Shown here: positions 5,867-6,071 of the stretch, in pieces
Position numbering within the stretch: position 1 is the stretch's first letter
How the letters are laid out: every line of letters starts with the position of its first letter
Assembly: GCA_903888655.1 (NCBI GenBank)
Contig: CAISUR010000460.1
Location: forward strand, 1-6,071
Length of the DNA: 6,071 nt
Direction of reading: 5' to 3'
From: an uncultured Bacteroidota bacterium
GTDB taxonomy: Bacteria > Bacteroidota > Bacteroidia > Flavobacteriales > Flavobacteriaceae
The notes under the pieces: generated by a model
The model's input: the letters and a program-made list of their open reading frames with translations, nothing else
Databases searched by the model: none
What the model was told of the DNA's origin: nothing
Program-made: the position numbers and the translations under genes

Positions 5867-6071
5867 ATGTCAAAAATTGAAAAAGCAATAAAAGAAAGAA
5901 TACTAGTGCTCGATGGTGCCATGGGTACAATGTTGCAACGGAACAATTTCTCTGAAGAAGATTTCCGTGGCGAACGATTCAAAGATTTTCCACATCCATT
6001 AAAAGGGAACAACGATTTGCTTTCCATTACACAACCAGAAGCAGTAAAACAAGTACATCGTTTGTATTTTG
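5867..6071 (+). CDS. metH: Methionine synthase, homocysteine S-methyltransferase domain (partial, 5' end)
   Basis: The frame is open from ATG 5867 to the window end (68 complete codons). The start MSKIEKAIKERILVLDGAMG leads into the DGAMGTMLQ motif and the FRGERFKDFPHPLKGNNDLL block of the cobalamin-dependent methionine synthase N-terminus. It continues with SITQPEAVKQVHRLYF, matching the start of the homocysteine-binding barrel. The enzyme transfers a methyl group from methyltetrahydrofolate via cobalamin to homocysteine, the product of MetY, to make methionine. Many Bacteroidota split metH into a short homocysteine methyltransferase gene and a second gene with the folate, cobalamin and activation domains. 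The window ends too early to tell which form this is. The ATG follows an A/T-rich leader without a Shine-Dalgarno sequence and is controlled by the upstream SAM-I riboswitch. Confidence 0.93.
   Translation, partial: MSKIEKAIKERILVLDGAMGTMLQRNNFSEEDFRGERFKDFPHPLKGNNDLLSITQPEAVKQVHRLYF

Noticed and set aside
1..6071. Mobile elements, CRISPR arrays, tRNA or rRNA genes, minus-strand genes
   Set aside because: No transposase, inverted terminal repeats, spaced direct repeats, tRNA-like folds or convincing minus-strand reading frames were seen.

Overview
The window looks like a low-GC Bacteroidota genome, most probably Flavobacteriaceae. The evidence is the A/T-rich codon use, the absence of Shine-Dalgarno sequences with A-rich stretches before the start codons, a good match to the Bacteroidota promoter (TTG, then about 20 nt, then a TAnnTTTG-like box), and proteins of typical flavobacterial type. 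All genes are on the plus strand, and most of the window is a methionine biosynthesis locus.

Layout. 9-629 encodes an exported CpcT/CpeT-family protein. 659-817 is a compact attenuation leader that annotators would normally skip: a 31-codon ORF with the run MMNQMMHMMCCC, followed by a strong intrinsic terminator. The 5' arm of that terminator can instead pair with the end of the leader ORF. 863-2155 is the gene this leader would control, metY (O-acetylhomoserine sulfhydrylase), which has its own terminator at 2174-2208. 2312-3307 is a divergent metX (homoserine O-acetyltransferase) that overlaps hom (homoserine dehydrogenase, 3294-4394) by 14 nt. Fifteen nt later comes a membrane di-iron hydroxylase of the sterol desaturase/alkylglycerol monooxygenase type (4410-5609). 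5638-5668 is a promoter, 5692-5791 a complete SAM-I riboswitch, and 5867-6071 the 5' end of metH (homocysteine methyltransferase domain).

How it fits together. Hom makes homoserine, MetX acetylates it, MetY exchanges acetate for sulfide to give homocysteine, and MetH methylates homocysteine to methionine. Two RNA switches based on different signals guard the two ends of this route. The metY leader is predicted to sense translation of Met and Cys codons (charged tRNA supply), while the metH leader senses S-adenosylmethionine directly. The Met/Cys leader peptide attenuator is the most interesting element here. It is inferred from sequence only, but the geometry of codons, antiterminator arm, stop codon and terminator is consistent with ribosome-mediated attenuation.
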